Shown piece by piece: positions 1-8,500 of a DNA stretch of 50,532 bases. Both the position numbers and the translations under genes were made by a program. The stretch is from Megamonas sp. UBA1796 (lineage in GTDB: Bacteria; Bacillota; Negativicutes; Selenomonadales; Selenomonadaceae), in the NCBI GenBank assembly GCA_002319795.1, contig DCFU01000029.1, positions 1 through 50,532 of the forward strand, written 5' to 3'. A model generated the notes under the pieces. The model saw only the letters and a list, made by a program, of their open reading frames with translations. It was not told the DNA's origin and made no database searches. Each line of letters opens with the position of its first letter. Within the stretch, counting starts at the first letter, position 1.

Positions 1-23
1 GAGATTAGGTAGTTGCCGGTTTA

Positions 24-61
24 AAAAAAAGCACTTGCTGTTACAGCAGGTGCTTTTTTTT
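24..61. terminator. Bidirectional intrinsic terminator
   Basis: A perfect 10-bp stem (GCACTTGCTG / CAGCAGGTGC, loop TTA) lies at 31-53, with an A-run before it and a T-run after it. It can therefore end transcription in both directions. It probably terminates the gene lying before the window. Confidence 0.85.
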
Positions 62-126
62 AACATCATTATATTTTTATATAATGATGTTAGAATTTTA
101 TTGTGCCTTTGTTTGTTGAAAAATTT

Positions 127-155
127 TTGGCAAAATCTTCGATTCATGTTACAAT
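127..155 (+). promoter_or_regulatory. Sigma-A type promoter of the aminotransferase gene
   Basis: TTGGCA (127-132), a 17-bp spacer and TACAAT (150-155) give a good match. Transcription would start near 162, leaving a leader of about 128 nt before the ATG at 290. I see no riboswitch in that leader. Confidence 0.65.
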
Positions 156-289
156 GGAGAAATATTGCATTAATAATAAAACTAGTCCTCCGTGTAGGGA
201 AATTTATTTTTCCAATAGCAGAGATCCGGGCATGTGCCAAGAGGGATATCGGCCTATGATGTCAGGGCAGAATCAAGGGGTGGTTATCA

Positions 290-1477
290 ATGATTTCAGA
301 AAAAATGTATGAACTCGGTACAAAAAAGTCTACCATTCGCACCATTTATGAATATGGACGTATGCGTGCGGCTGAGGTAGGAGAGGAAAATATTTATGAC
401 TTCAGCCTGGGAAATCCGAATGTTCCATCTCCGGAAGGTGTGAAACAATCTATTTTTGACATTCTTAATGAGATGGAACCTTGTGCAATTCATGGCTATA
501 CAATTGCTCCAGGGGACCCTGGAGTTCGTGAGACTCTTGCGGCTAGCATAAATAAACGGTTTGGAACTAAACTTACGGGAAAAAACCTTTTTATGACGGC
601 AGGCGCTGCAGCAGCTATTACAATCGTTTTTAAGGCTTTAAGCGAACCGGATGATGAATTTATTGCTTTTGCACCATTTTTTCCAGAATATCGATGTTTT
701 GTGGAATCTACAGGAGCAAAATTAATTGTTGTACCTGCACACCCCGTAGATTTTCAAATTGATTTTGCAGCTTTTGAAAGCTGCATCACAAAGAACACAA
801 AGGCTGTTATTGTTAATTCTCCTAATAATCCGAGTGGGGCGGTCTATTCAGAAAATACCATTAAAAAATTAGTCGCGATACTCGCAGCAAAGGAACAGGA
901 ATACGCGCATCCAATTTTTCTTATTTCGGATGAACCTTATCGTGAAATTGTTTATGATGGTATAGAAGTTCCTTATCTGACAAAATATTATATGGATACG
1001 ATTGTTTGTTATTCTTATAGTAAGTCCTTATCAATGCCAGGTGAGCGTATTGGTTATATTGCCGTGCCAGATGAAATTACTGGTTTTGGTAAGGTTTATG
1101 GTGCGATTGCCGGCGCAGGCCGTGTACTTACCCATGTGAATGCGCCTTCTCTTTTTCAGCAGGTTATCGCCAGATGTGCTGATATGACATCGGATATCAG
1201 CGCTTATGAGAAAAATGGCAAGTTGCTTTATAATGGACTTATAGAAGCGGGCTTTACTTGTGTAAAACCTCAGGGGGCATTTTATCTTTTTCCTAAAGCC
1301 TTAGAGGATGATGATTATGCTTTTTGTGAGCGTGCCAAAAAATATGATTTATTACTTGTTCCCGGGACGGACTTTGGCTGTCCAGGATATTTCAGGGCAT
1401 CTTATTGCATAAAACTTGAAACTATAGAAAAATCTTTGCCATTTTTTAAGAAACTTGCTGCTGAATATGAAAAATAA
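290..1477 (+). CDS. PLP-dependent class I/II aminotransferase
   Basis: A 395-residue cytosolic fold-type I aminotransferase. The substrate motif NSPNNPSG is present around residues 178-185. The PLP-binding lysine is K245 in SYSKSLSMPGERIGY, followed by the phosphate-contacting arginine. The length is normal for the aspartate aminotransferase superfamily. The family transfers an amino group between an amino acid and a 2-oxo acid; the exact substrate cannot be read from motifs. The start at 290 has a modest AGGGGTGG ribosome site; a second in-frame ATG lies at 305. The gene stands alone behind its own promoter and is followed at once by the promoter of rplM. An aspartate/aromatic-type role is an inference only. 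Confidence 0.9.
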   Translation: MISEKMYELGTKKSTIRTIYEYGRMRAAEVGEENIYDFSLGNPNVPSPEGVKQSIFDILNEMEPCAIHGYTIAPGDPGVRETLAASINKRFGTKLTGKNLFMTAGAAAAITIVFKALSEPDDEFIAFAPFFPEYRCFVESTGAKLIVVPAHPVDFQIDFAAFESCITKNTKAVIVNSPNNPSGAVYSENTIKKLVAILAAKEQEYAHPIFLISDEPYREIVYDGIEVPYLTKYYMDTIVCYSYSKSLSMPGERIGYIAVPDEITGFGKVYGAIAGAGRVLTHVNAPSLFQQVIARCADMTSDISAYEKNGKLLYNGLIEAGFTCVKPQGAFYLFPKALEDDDYAFCERAKKYDLLLVPGTDFGCPGYFRASYCIKLETIEKSLPFFKKLAAEYEK

Positions 1478-1488
1478 AGAAAAAAAGC

Positions 1489-1517
1489 TTGACTTCACAC
1501 CAAATTTTTATTAGAAT
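1489..1517 (+). promoter_or_regulatory. Promoter of rplM-rpsI
   Basis: TTGACT (1489-1494), a 17-bp spacer and TAGAAT (1512-1517). It lies directly after the aminotransferase stop codon and gives a transcript start near 1524. Confidence 0.8.
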
Positions 1518-1523
1518 TACTCT

Positions 1524-1631
1524 ATGTGAGGCTACATCAGAGTATTTCCACAAGCCCCGGAGATATGCTGGAGGAATCTTATATATTTTATTTCATGTTT
1601 TACATGAGCCAGAATAGGGAGGGGATATCGC
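1524..1631 (+). promoter_or_regulatory. Probable ribosomal-protein leader (L13 leader candidate)
   Basis: The leader of about 108 nt before rplM has a GC-rich core at about 1528-1580 in AT-rich surroundings. It contains a small hairpin, ATGT (1524-1527) with ACAT (1534-1537). The outer arms ACTCT (1519-1523) and AGAGT (1539-1543) extend it, but the 5' arm overlaps the predicted start site. Autogenous L13 leaders are known in Firmicutes. Identity with that family is inferred and was not tested against a covariance model. Confidence 0.45.
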
Positions 1632-2072
1632 ATGAAGACAACGTTTATGGCAAATGCTGCTAATATTGAACGCAAATGGTATGTTGTAGACGCTGAAGGG
1701 CAGACGGTAGGCAGATTAGCTGCTGAAATCGCAAAAGTTCTTCGCGGTAAACATAAACCAACCTTTACACCGCATGTTGATACTGGCGATTATGTCATTG
1801 TTATTAATGCTGATAAGGTTGTTTTTACAGGTAAAAAGTTAACAGATAAGATTTATTTCCGTCATTCCGGTTATACGGGTGGGACAACGTTCACTCCGGC
1901 AGGCCAGATGATGCAGAAGTTCCCAACAAGAGTCGTTGAGATGGCTGTAAGGGGAATGCTTCCCAAGAACAGACTTGGTGAGCAGATGTATAGAAAACTG
2001 AATGTTTATGCTGGTGCAGAGCATCCACATGCGGCACAGAAGCCTGAAGAGCTCAAGCTGAATATTCGATAA
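1632..2072 (+). CDS. rplM: 50S ribosomal protein L13
   Basis: A full-length L13 of 146 residues, an early-assembly protein of the large subunit that binds 23S rRNA. Recognisable family segments include WYVVDAEGQTVGRLA near residues 16-30 and the central VFTGKKLTDKIYFRHSGY region. The ATG at 1632 follows a strong AGGGAGGGG ribosome site (1617-1624). It is co-transcribed with rpsI 23 nt downstream, the usual bacterial pairing. In many Firmicutes this pair follows ecfT-truA; here that block lies about 22 kb away. In related bacteria L13 can repress its own mRNA, which fits the structured leader. Confidence 0.98.
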   Translation: MKTTFMANAANIERKWYVVDAEGQTVGRLAAEIAKVLRGKHKPTFTPHVDTGDYVIVINADKVVFTGKKLTDKIYFRHSGYTGGTTFTPAGQMMQKFPTRVVEMAVRGMLPKNRLGEQMYRKLNVYAGAEHPHAAQKPEELKLNIR

Positions 2073-2095
2073 TACTGGAAGGAGGAACATTATTT

Positions 2096-2488
2096 ATGGC
2101 ATTAGTTACCTACTACGGCACAGGCCGCAGAAAGACTTCGGTTGCCAGAGTTCGTCTGGTTCCAGGTGAAGGCAAAGTTACGATTAATGGTCGTGACATG
2201 CAGGAATACTTTGGTCTTAAGACACTTGAGCTCATTGTGAGACAGCCGCTGAATTTGACTGAAACAGTTGATAAATATGATGTAATTGCAAAGGTAGAAG
2301 GCGGTGGAGCTTCTGGCCAGGCAGGTGCAATTCGTCATGGTATATCCAGGGCTCTTTTAGAACTGGATGCAGAATTGCGCCCGGCACTTAAGAAGGCCGG
2401 TTTTCTGACACGTGATCCACGTGAAAAAGAACGTCGCAAATATGGTCTCAAAAAAGCCCGTAAGGCTTCTCAGTTCTCGAAGCGCTGA
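2096..2488 (+). CDS. rpsI: 30S ribosomal protein S9
   Basis: A full-length S9 of 130 residues. It begins with YYGTGRRKTSVARVRL and ends in the conserved basic tail KARKASQFSKR, whose last residues reach the P-site tRNA in the ribosome. The ATG at 2096 follows GGAGGAAC. It is the second gene of the rplM-rpsI unit and is followed by a strong terminator. Confidence 0.98.
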   Translation: MALVTYYGTGRRKTSVARVRLVPGEGKVTINGRDMQEYFGLKTLELIVRQPLNLTETVDKYDVIAKVEGGGASGQAGAIRHGISRALLELDAELRPALKKAGFLTRDPREKERRKYGLKKARKASQFSKR

Positions 2489-2512
2489 GAATATCAATTC
2501 CGTATGGAATCA

Positions 2513-2547
2513 AAATCCCGCAAACATTATTGTTTGCGGGATTTTTT
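2513..2547 (+). terminator. Intrinsic terminator of rplM-rpsI
   Basis: A 13-bp stem, AATCCCGCAAACA / TGTTTGCGGGATT, with a 4-nt loop, followed by a T-run. Confidence 0.92.
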
Positions 2548-2589
2548 GGAAGCATATGAAATATTTACTCGTTTGTATAGATGCATGAA

Positions 2590-2901
2590 TCAACTGGATT
2601 TTTTCTTACGTTTACTTTTTGTGGTAGTTTTCTGGCCTTTCAGATTTCCCCCGCAAAGTGGGCAATATTTATTTGCGGTGTTCACAGCATAAAGCTCGCC
2701 ACAATGGGGGCATTTCTTTTTTATGGTGTGCTTTATCCTATAGTTATTGTAAATAAAGATGATAATAGGCCAGGCAACGACTGTCAGCCAAAACCAAAGA
2801 TTTTTTTTGTAACCGTATTTGGCGGCATGGATGCGAAGCAAAAATGCAAAAATGAATCCAATAGGAAAATAAATTAAATAAAGAATGATATAGCTGTCCA
2901 C
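2590..2901 (-). CDS. Small membrane protein with C-terminal zinc ribbon
   Basis: A minus-strand protein of 103 residues and unknown function. Two hydrophobic segments (about residues 4-24 and 33-52) are followed by a zinc ribbon of pattern CX2CX12CX2C (CPHCGELY...YCPLCGG). The tail is very basic (KTTTKSKRKKKSS). The GTG start at 2901 has a good GAGGTGA ribosome site, which argues that the frame is real. The topology suggests a membrane anchor presenting a cytosolic zinc ribbon. Such small proteins are common and mostly uncharacterised. It is transcribed divergently from the glucosaminidase gene and convergently with rpsI. Confidence 0.75.
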   Translation of the reverse strand: MDSYIILYLIYFPIGFIFAFLLRIHAAKYGYKKNLWFWLTVVAWPIIIFIYNNYRIKHTIKKKCPHCGELYAVNTANKYCPLCGGNLKGQKTTTKSKRKKKSS

Positions 2902-3037
2902 TGAATCACCTCATTACAAGATTATGAAATTAACTTTGTTCGTTGTTTAAAATCATCCATAGACAAGAGATCTGTAAGTTACTGCTATCTATTATAGCAT
3001 AAATTATCAAATGGTAAATTTCTTTTAGGAGACGATC

Positions 3038-3763
3038 TTGTTGCGTTATAAGAAAAAAGATCATAAAGAAAAAAATCATAAAAATATTGTTTCCAAGGAA
3101 GAATATTCTTCTTTGGATGATTATGATGAAAAAAAACGTAATGATAAACGATTACTTGTTCTGGCACTTGTCATGGCGCTATTATTTCTAGGGGTCGGTA
3201 TAGCTTGCTGGCAACAGGGGATTCGGGATGCAAAGGTTACTCCACCTGAGGAAATTTTGATTTGTGGTCAGGCGGAGTTATCGCCAGCGGCGATAGCAAC
3301 CTATATAAAGAACTGCAATCCCGAACCTAAATTGAATTGTAGTGTGGAAGAACTAATCAATTATTATTACGATGAAGGCAGTAATGAGGGGATTCGGCCT
3401 GATATTGCAATTTGTCAGGCAATTAAGGAAACAGGCTGTTTTTCTTATGGGGGTGATGTTTTTCCAGAACAGAATAATTATTGTGGGTTAGGCGCAACAG
3501 GCAGAGGGGAGAAGGGATGTTCATTTTCTTCGCCGCGTGAAGGCGTACGGGCACATATTCAGCACTTGCTTGTGTACGCGAGTACACAAATGCCAAAGAA
3601 AGAAATAGTTGATCCCCGTTATAATTTAGTAAAAGAAACACATCCAGAGATTTTTGGACGAGTTACAACATGGGTTGGGCTCAATGAAAAGTGGGCTGTT
3701 CCAGGCAAGCATTATGGGGAGGATATTTTAAATATTTTTGATAAAATAAAGAAAACTTCTTAA
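3038..3763 (+). CDS. Membrane-anchored glucosaminidase-domain protein
   Basis: A 241-residue protein. The N-terminal 40 residues are highly charged and cytosolic, and one membrane segment (about residues 44-62) anchors it. The outer part resembles a glucosaminidase domain (LytD/FlgJ-like, GH73-type lysozyme fold): the segment ICQAIKETGCFSYGG carries the likely catalytic Glu131, followed by NNYCGLGATG and FSSPREGVRAHIQHL. This family cleaves glycan strands of peptidoglycan, so a role in wall turnover or septation is likely. The start is TTG at 3038 (or the adjacent TTG at 3041), with AGGAG at 3027-3031. It is a single gene. Confidence 0.82.
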   Translation: MLRYKKKDHKEKNHKNIVSKEEYSSLDDYDEKKRNDKRLLVLALVMALLFLGVGIACWQQGIRDAKVTPPEEILICGQAELSPAAIATYIKNCNPEPKLNCSVEELINYYYDEGSNEGIRPDIAICQAIKETGCFSYGGDVFPEQNNYCGLGATGRGEKGCSFSSPREGVRAHIQHLLVYASTQMPKKEIVDPRYNLVKETHPEIFGRVTTWVGLNEKWAVPGKHYGEDILNIFDKIKKTS

Positions 3764-4069
3764 TATGAGTCGGTATTATAATTGGTTGAGTTTTATTTTT
3801 TAAGCTGTATTGCAGAAAATAATTTTTTGGGTTAAAGGGAATTGGCTTTAGAAAATAGAAATACTATACAAATTCTACAAGTAATCCTGTAGACGTAAGA
3901 ATGCTTTACGTATAGCCTATAGGGCTGGTCGTAGATTTCTTCTAGCTGCTCATCAATTTATTGCTGATATAATGTACATTTGCATGAGAAAATGAAGGAG
4001 GATACATAGGACTATTTGTCGAATATTTTGTTAGATAAATAATAAACTGCAGGGAAAGGGAGTGCTTTT
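3764..4069. other. Intergenic region before the CheY-CheX gene
   Basis: About 306 bp without a gene. It holds two small inverted repeats (near 3893-3912 and 3912-3927) without a T-run, and the extended -10 promoter listed separately. No riboswitch or small ORF stands out. Confidence 0.5.
3965..3973 (+). promoter_or_regulatory. Extended -10 promoter of the CheY-CheX operon
   Basis: TG-A-TATAAT is a perfect extended -10 element; the -35 region is weak. It lies about 97 nt before the start codon at 4070. Confidence 0.5.
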
Positions 4070-4930
4070 ATGGCGATTAAGGTAATGATTGTTGATGATT
4101 CACCATTTTCGAGGACACTCATAGCAGATGCGCTGAGAGAAGGTGGATATGAAGTTGTAGGAGAGGCTGATTCGTTAGAGATGGCGTTAGAGGTCTATAA
4201 TGAACAAAAACCGGATGTTGTTACTATGGATATCGCAATGCCGGAAAATGATGGGTTTGAAGTCAGCCGAGCTTTATTGCGTAATGATCCTGAGACAAAG
4301 ATCATATTATCCAGTTCCATGAAAGACGAAGAGACGGAGATTGAAGCGAAGCGTATTGGAATTTCGGGTTATGTGCAAAAGCCGATAGAAGCAGAGGCTT
4401 TATTTGACATCATTAAAAAAGTATTGTCACCTGATTTACTTTTTAAAGATCTTATGCATGAGGGGCTTGATATATTCAAGGAGGCATTAGCACAGAACAT
4501 TACCCGTATGGCTAAGACACCGGTTGACTTTGCCGGAAATATGGATATTGAAGCGCCATATATTTCAAATGGTGTTACTGCTGTAATTGGCATCATTGGT
4601 CAATATAGCGGTACGATGCTTTTGGATCTTTCATCGGAAACAGCAGAAAAATTGGCTGGTACCATTTTACATCGGGAGGCAAAAAATACTGACGAGGTGC
4701 TGGCAATGGTCTCCGAACTTGCTAATATTATAGGCGGGGTTGCTTGTTCGATGCTGAACAAACGAGAAAAAGCCTATAAGTTTCGGGTTTCTCCACCAAG
4801 CATGTTCCATGGGAACTCCGCTGAGTTGGTGAGTCCTATGGTAAAAATTCAAAAGTCGCTGGCAAATACTGAGTTTGGTGAAATTTTTTTAGGGGTAGGT
4901 TTTAAAAAGGGGTCGACATTATGGATGTGA
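4070..4930 (+). CDS. Response regulator: CheY receiver fused to CheX-type phosphatase domain
   Basis: A 286-residue protein. Residues 1-120 form a CheY-like receiver with acidic D9/D10, phospho-acceptor D54 in TMDIAMPENDG, and switch Lys104 in the KP motif. Residues of about 125-286 form a CheX/CheC-like domain. Its single active-site motif ExxN is E216-N219 in SELANIIGG. CheC/CheX proteins dephosphorylate CheY-P, so this fusion carries both the phosphorylatable domain and its likely phosphatase. The next gene, another CheX, overlaps its 3' end by 10 nt. No kinase, CheW or flagellar gene lies nearby. The target is unknown; motility, chemotaxis or adhesion control is inference. The RBS is AAAGGGAG before ATG 4070. 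Confidence 0.87.
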   Translation: MAIKVMIVDDSPFSRTLIADALREGGYEVVGEADSLEMALEVYNEQKPDVVTMDIAMPENDGFEVSRALLRNDPETKIILSSSMKDEETEIEAKRIGISGYVQKPIEAEALFDIIKKVLSPDLLFKDLMHEGLDIFKEALAQNITRMAKTPVDFAGNMDIEAPYISNGVTAVIGIIGQYSGTMLLDLSSETAEKLAGTILHREAKNTDEVLAMVSELANIIGGVACSMLNKREKAYKFRVSPPSMFHGNSAELVSPMVKIQKSLANTEFGEIFLGVGFKKGSTLWM

Positions 4931-5385
4931 ATATGCTTAATCCGGTATTGCTGTCTTTTAAAGAAATTCTGCCGCAAATTGGATTTCAAAATGTGGAAAA
5001 GCAAAAAGTTTCTCTTTTGACCTCAACATTTTCTTACCAAGGGGTCATATTGAACATTGCAATGATTGGCGTAATTAAGGGTGTAATTCTTATTGGTATG
5101 GAAATGGAAGATGCAAAGAAATTCGCGTCAAAAATGATGATGGGCATGGAGGTCAAAGAATTTGATGCGCTGGCGCAAAGTGCCATATCAGAGATGGGAA
5201 ATATGGTTTGTGCCAATACTTGTACGCAGTTTACAAAAATCGATGTGCAGGGACTGGATATTTCGCCGCCTACACTTATGATGAGTGATGGGATATCTAA
5301 AGTCACTTTACCGGTGCCGCAAATCATAGCGGTTGATTTCTTATGTGATGATATACCAGTGAACATTTATGTCGGTTTTTCTTGA
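4921..5385 (+). CDS. Stand-alone CheX-like chemotaxis phosphatase
   Basis: A 154-residue, one-domain CheX-family protein. The active-site motif is ISEMGN (E91 and N94), the acid-amide pair used by CheC/CheX/FliY phosphatases. The fold region ends in the typical strand-rich C terminus. Its ATG lies within the end of the CheY-CheX gene (10-nt overlap), so the two are translationally coupled and probably act together, perhaps as a heterodimer or as an in-trans phosphatase. Partnership is inferred from overlap and shared motif. Confidence 0.83.
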   Translation: MDVNMLNPVLLSFKEILPQIGFQNVEKQKVSLLTSTFSYQGVILNIAMIGVIKGVILIGMEMEDAKKFASKMMMGMEVKEFDALAQSAISEMGNMVCANTCTQFTKIDVQGLDISPPTLMMSDGISKVTLPVPQIIAVDFLCDDIPVNIYVGFS

Positions 5386-5446
5386 GAGCGTACGAAGATT
5401 ATGTGTGTATGAGATAGTATTATAGATGTCATACAGTGCAGTGCTA

Positions 5447-5484
5447 AAAGCCAAAGCATGGTATTTATGCCAGCTTTGGCTTTT
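5447..5484 (+). terminator. Intrinsic terminator after the CheX genes
   Basis: AAAAGCCAAAGC (5447-5458) pairs with GCTTTGGCTTTT (5473-5484). An extra TGG/CCA pairing lies inside, and the A/T ends make it potentially bidirectional. Confidence 0.82.
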
Positions 5485-5526
5485 CGTGTATGGCTAAGTG
5501 AACTTATTTTTTTATACAGGAAAATG

Positions 5527-5535
5527 TGGTAGAAT
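5527..5535 (+). promoter_or_regulatory. Extended -10 promoter of polC
   Basis: TG-G-TAGAAT lies 52 nt before the polC start; the -35 side is T-rich and weak. Confidence 0.5.
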
Positions 5536-5587
5536 GATATGGTGAATTGAAGTAGTTGAAGTAGTTATTTAAGAGAGGCATTAAAAT

Positions 5588-8500
5588 ATGCAAAAGTATT
5601 GCATTGTTCCGCAAAGAGGAAATAGATTTTGGCAGCTTGTACAGGGAATGTCCCTAAGAGAAGAAGATAAAAAGCTTCTGCAAGCCTGCTTAATCAAGCA
5701 TGTAGAGATTTCCTTAAAAAAGAATACATGGGAAGTTTTACTGCAGACACAGGAAGTTTTATCTGGAGAATTACTGCAGGCAGTGGCAAAGCATATCGTG
5801 GAAAAATGTGGGCTTAATGCAGTTCTTTTTTATCAGGATGTTGTCAACTTAGAAGAGGCATTGGAGCGTGTGTGGCGTAAGCTGGTTGAGGAAGCAGCAG
5901 ATGGAAATCAGACTGTGCGGCATTTGTTGCTGCACGCAAAACGGAATGTAGATGGCGGCAGGGTAACGCTCGTAGTAGGCGGGACTCTGGGTGGAGAAAT
6001 ACTGCGTACGCATTCTGTGCCGTTGATGCTGCAACGAGCTATCGCAAAAATGCTTGGTTTTGTCTGTGAAATTAAGTGCCGGGCTTTGGATGAGGAGGAA
6101 CTCCAGGATGAAACTGAGAAAGATTCCTTTATTACGCCGGAATACTTGGAAGCTTTACAGCTTGAAGAGCAGAAAAAGAAACAGGTTTCGTCGGCTAAGT
6201 TAGCAGGAGGTACAGTTTCAAACAGTACGGGTGCTGGCACGGTTACAGCAAAAACTTCACCCCTTATCTATGGCAAGGATATTGTCGGTCCGGCCATTAA
6301 AATTGCTGAACTTGAAGGAGAATCGAAAAGTGTTATTCTGGAGGGACGGCTGGTTAATGTTGATGCCCGAGAGTTCAAAAGCGGGACGCGTATGCTGCTT
6401 TTTGATTTAGCAGATGATACAGACGGTATTAGCTGTAAAATATTCTTCAAGGAGAAAGAGAAAGAAGAATTTGAACGTGTAGGGGCTTCTTTAAAACCCA
6501 ATATGAACATAAAAGTCAAGGGAGCTAGCCGCTATGACACCTTTCAAAATGATTTTGTTTTATCTGTTTACAGTATTTATAAGATTCATACGGTGCAGCG
6601 TGAGGACCATGCACCGGAAAAACGTGTTGAGCTTCATGCACACACACATATGAGTAGTATGGATGCAGTTCTGTCGGTCAGGGATCTGGTAAAGACGGCC
6701 GCAGGCTGGGGATGGCCGGCGATTGCTGTTACAGATCATGGTGTAGTACAGGCATTTCCGGATGCAGCTAAAACGGTGAAAGAAGAAAAATTAGATATTA
6801 AAATTATTTATGGCGTAGAAGGGTATCTGGTCGGGGATAATTACGAACAAAAAAGAGCGAATCATATCATTCTGCTTGCCAGAAATCCTATTGGATTGCG
6901 GAACCTTTATCGTATGGTGTCCTTATCACATCTACGTTATTTGTACAAGCAGCCAAGGCTGCCCAGAAAGATTATTTCCGAATATCGCGAGGGAATTATT
7001 GTTGGCTCTGCCTGTGAAGCGGGAGAGCTGATACGCGCTATTGTAGCAGGTCAGAGTGATGAAGAGCTTTTGCACATTGCTGCCTTTTATGATTATCTTG
7101 AAATACAGCCTATTGGAAACAATGAATTCCTTGTGCGCAGTGATAAGTTTCCTGACGTGCAAAGTGATGAGGACCTTAAAAAAATAAATTTGAAGGTTGC
7201 TGCACTTGCTAAACAGCTGGGGAAAATGCTTATTGCTACCTGTGATGTGCATTTCTTAAATAAGGAGGATGCTATTTATCGTGCTATCCTCATGGATGGC
7301 AAGGGGTTTGATGATGCTGATTTACAGCCGCCACTTTATTTGCGGACAACGGAGGAAATGCTGGCAGAATTTGATTATCTTGGTGAGGAAGCTGCATATG
7401 AGGCTGTGGTAACGAATCCTCGTAAGATAAGTGATATGGTTGAGACATTCAAGCCAATCCCGGATGAATTGTATTCGCCTATGATTCCGGGCGCGGATGA
7501 TCTGATTAAAAACATGTCATATGATAAGGCTCGTAAACTCTATGGAGAAAATTTGCCAAAAGTTGTGGAAGACCGCTTGCATCAGGAGCTTACGCCTATC
7601 ATTGGCCACGGATTCTCGGTCTTGTATCTCATTGCACATCGACTTGTAAAAAAATCCCTCGATGATGGCTATCTGGTAGGATCGAGGGGATCCGTCGGTT
7701 CATCTTTCGTCGCTACCATGACAGATATTACAGAAGTAAATCCATTGCCACCGCATTGGCGCTGTCCACATTGCCAGTACAGTGAGTTTATCCAGGATGG
7801 ATCTTATGGTTGTGGCTTTGATTTGCCGGATAAGAAATGTCCGGTATGCGGGACGCCTATGATTAAGGATGGGCATGACATACCATTTGCGGTATTTCTT
7901 GGTTTTGATGGCGACAAGGTGCCTGATATAGATTTAAACTTTTCAGGAGATTACCAGCCGGTGGCCCATAAATATACAGAAGAACTATTTGGCAAAGATA
8001 ATGTGTTTCGTGCGGGTACGATTACAACGGTTGCTGAAAAGACAGCTTATCGGTATGTCAGAAAATATTTTGAAAAAAAGGGAATAAGGAAGCGTCCAGC
8101 CTTTTTTTCCAGTCTGGCGAATGGCTGCACAGGTGTCAAAAGTACAACGGGGCAGCATCCAGGTGGTATTATGGTTATTCCACGGAATATGGATGTGCAT
8201 CATTTTACGCCTATCCAGCGTCCGGCAGACAAGAAAGATGCAGCGAGCATTACGACGCATTTTGATTATCATTCTATCAGCAGCCGGCTTGTTAAACTCG
8301 ATATATTGGGTCATGATGATCCTACTGTAATCAAAATGCTGGAGGATCTTACACATCGTGATCCTAAAACGATTCCTTTCGATGATCCGGCAACGATGAG
8401 TATATTTTCTTCAACGATGGCTTTGGGGGTGACACCGGAGGATCTTGGCGCGACTTCCGGAACCTTTGGTATTCCAGAATTTCGTACAAGCTTTACGCGG

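Noticed and set aside
35..312. Two short plus-strand frames before the aminotransferase
   Set aside because: They overlap each other, have no ribosome sites and run through the promoter and terminator.
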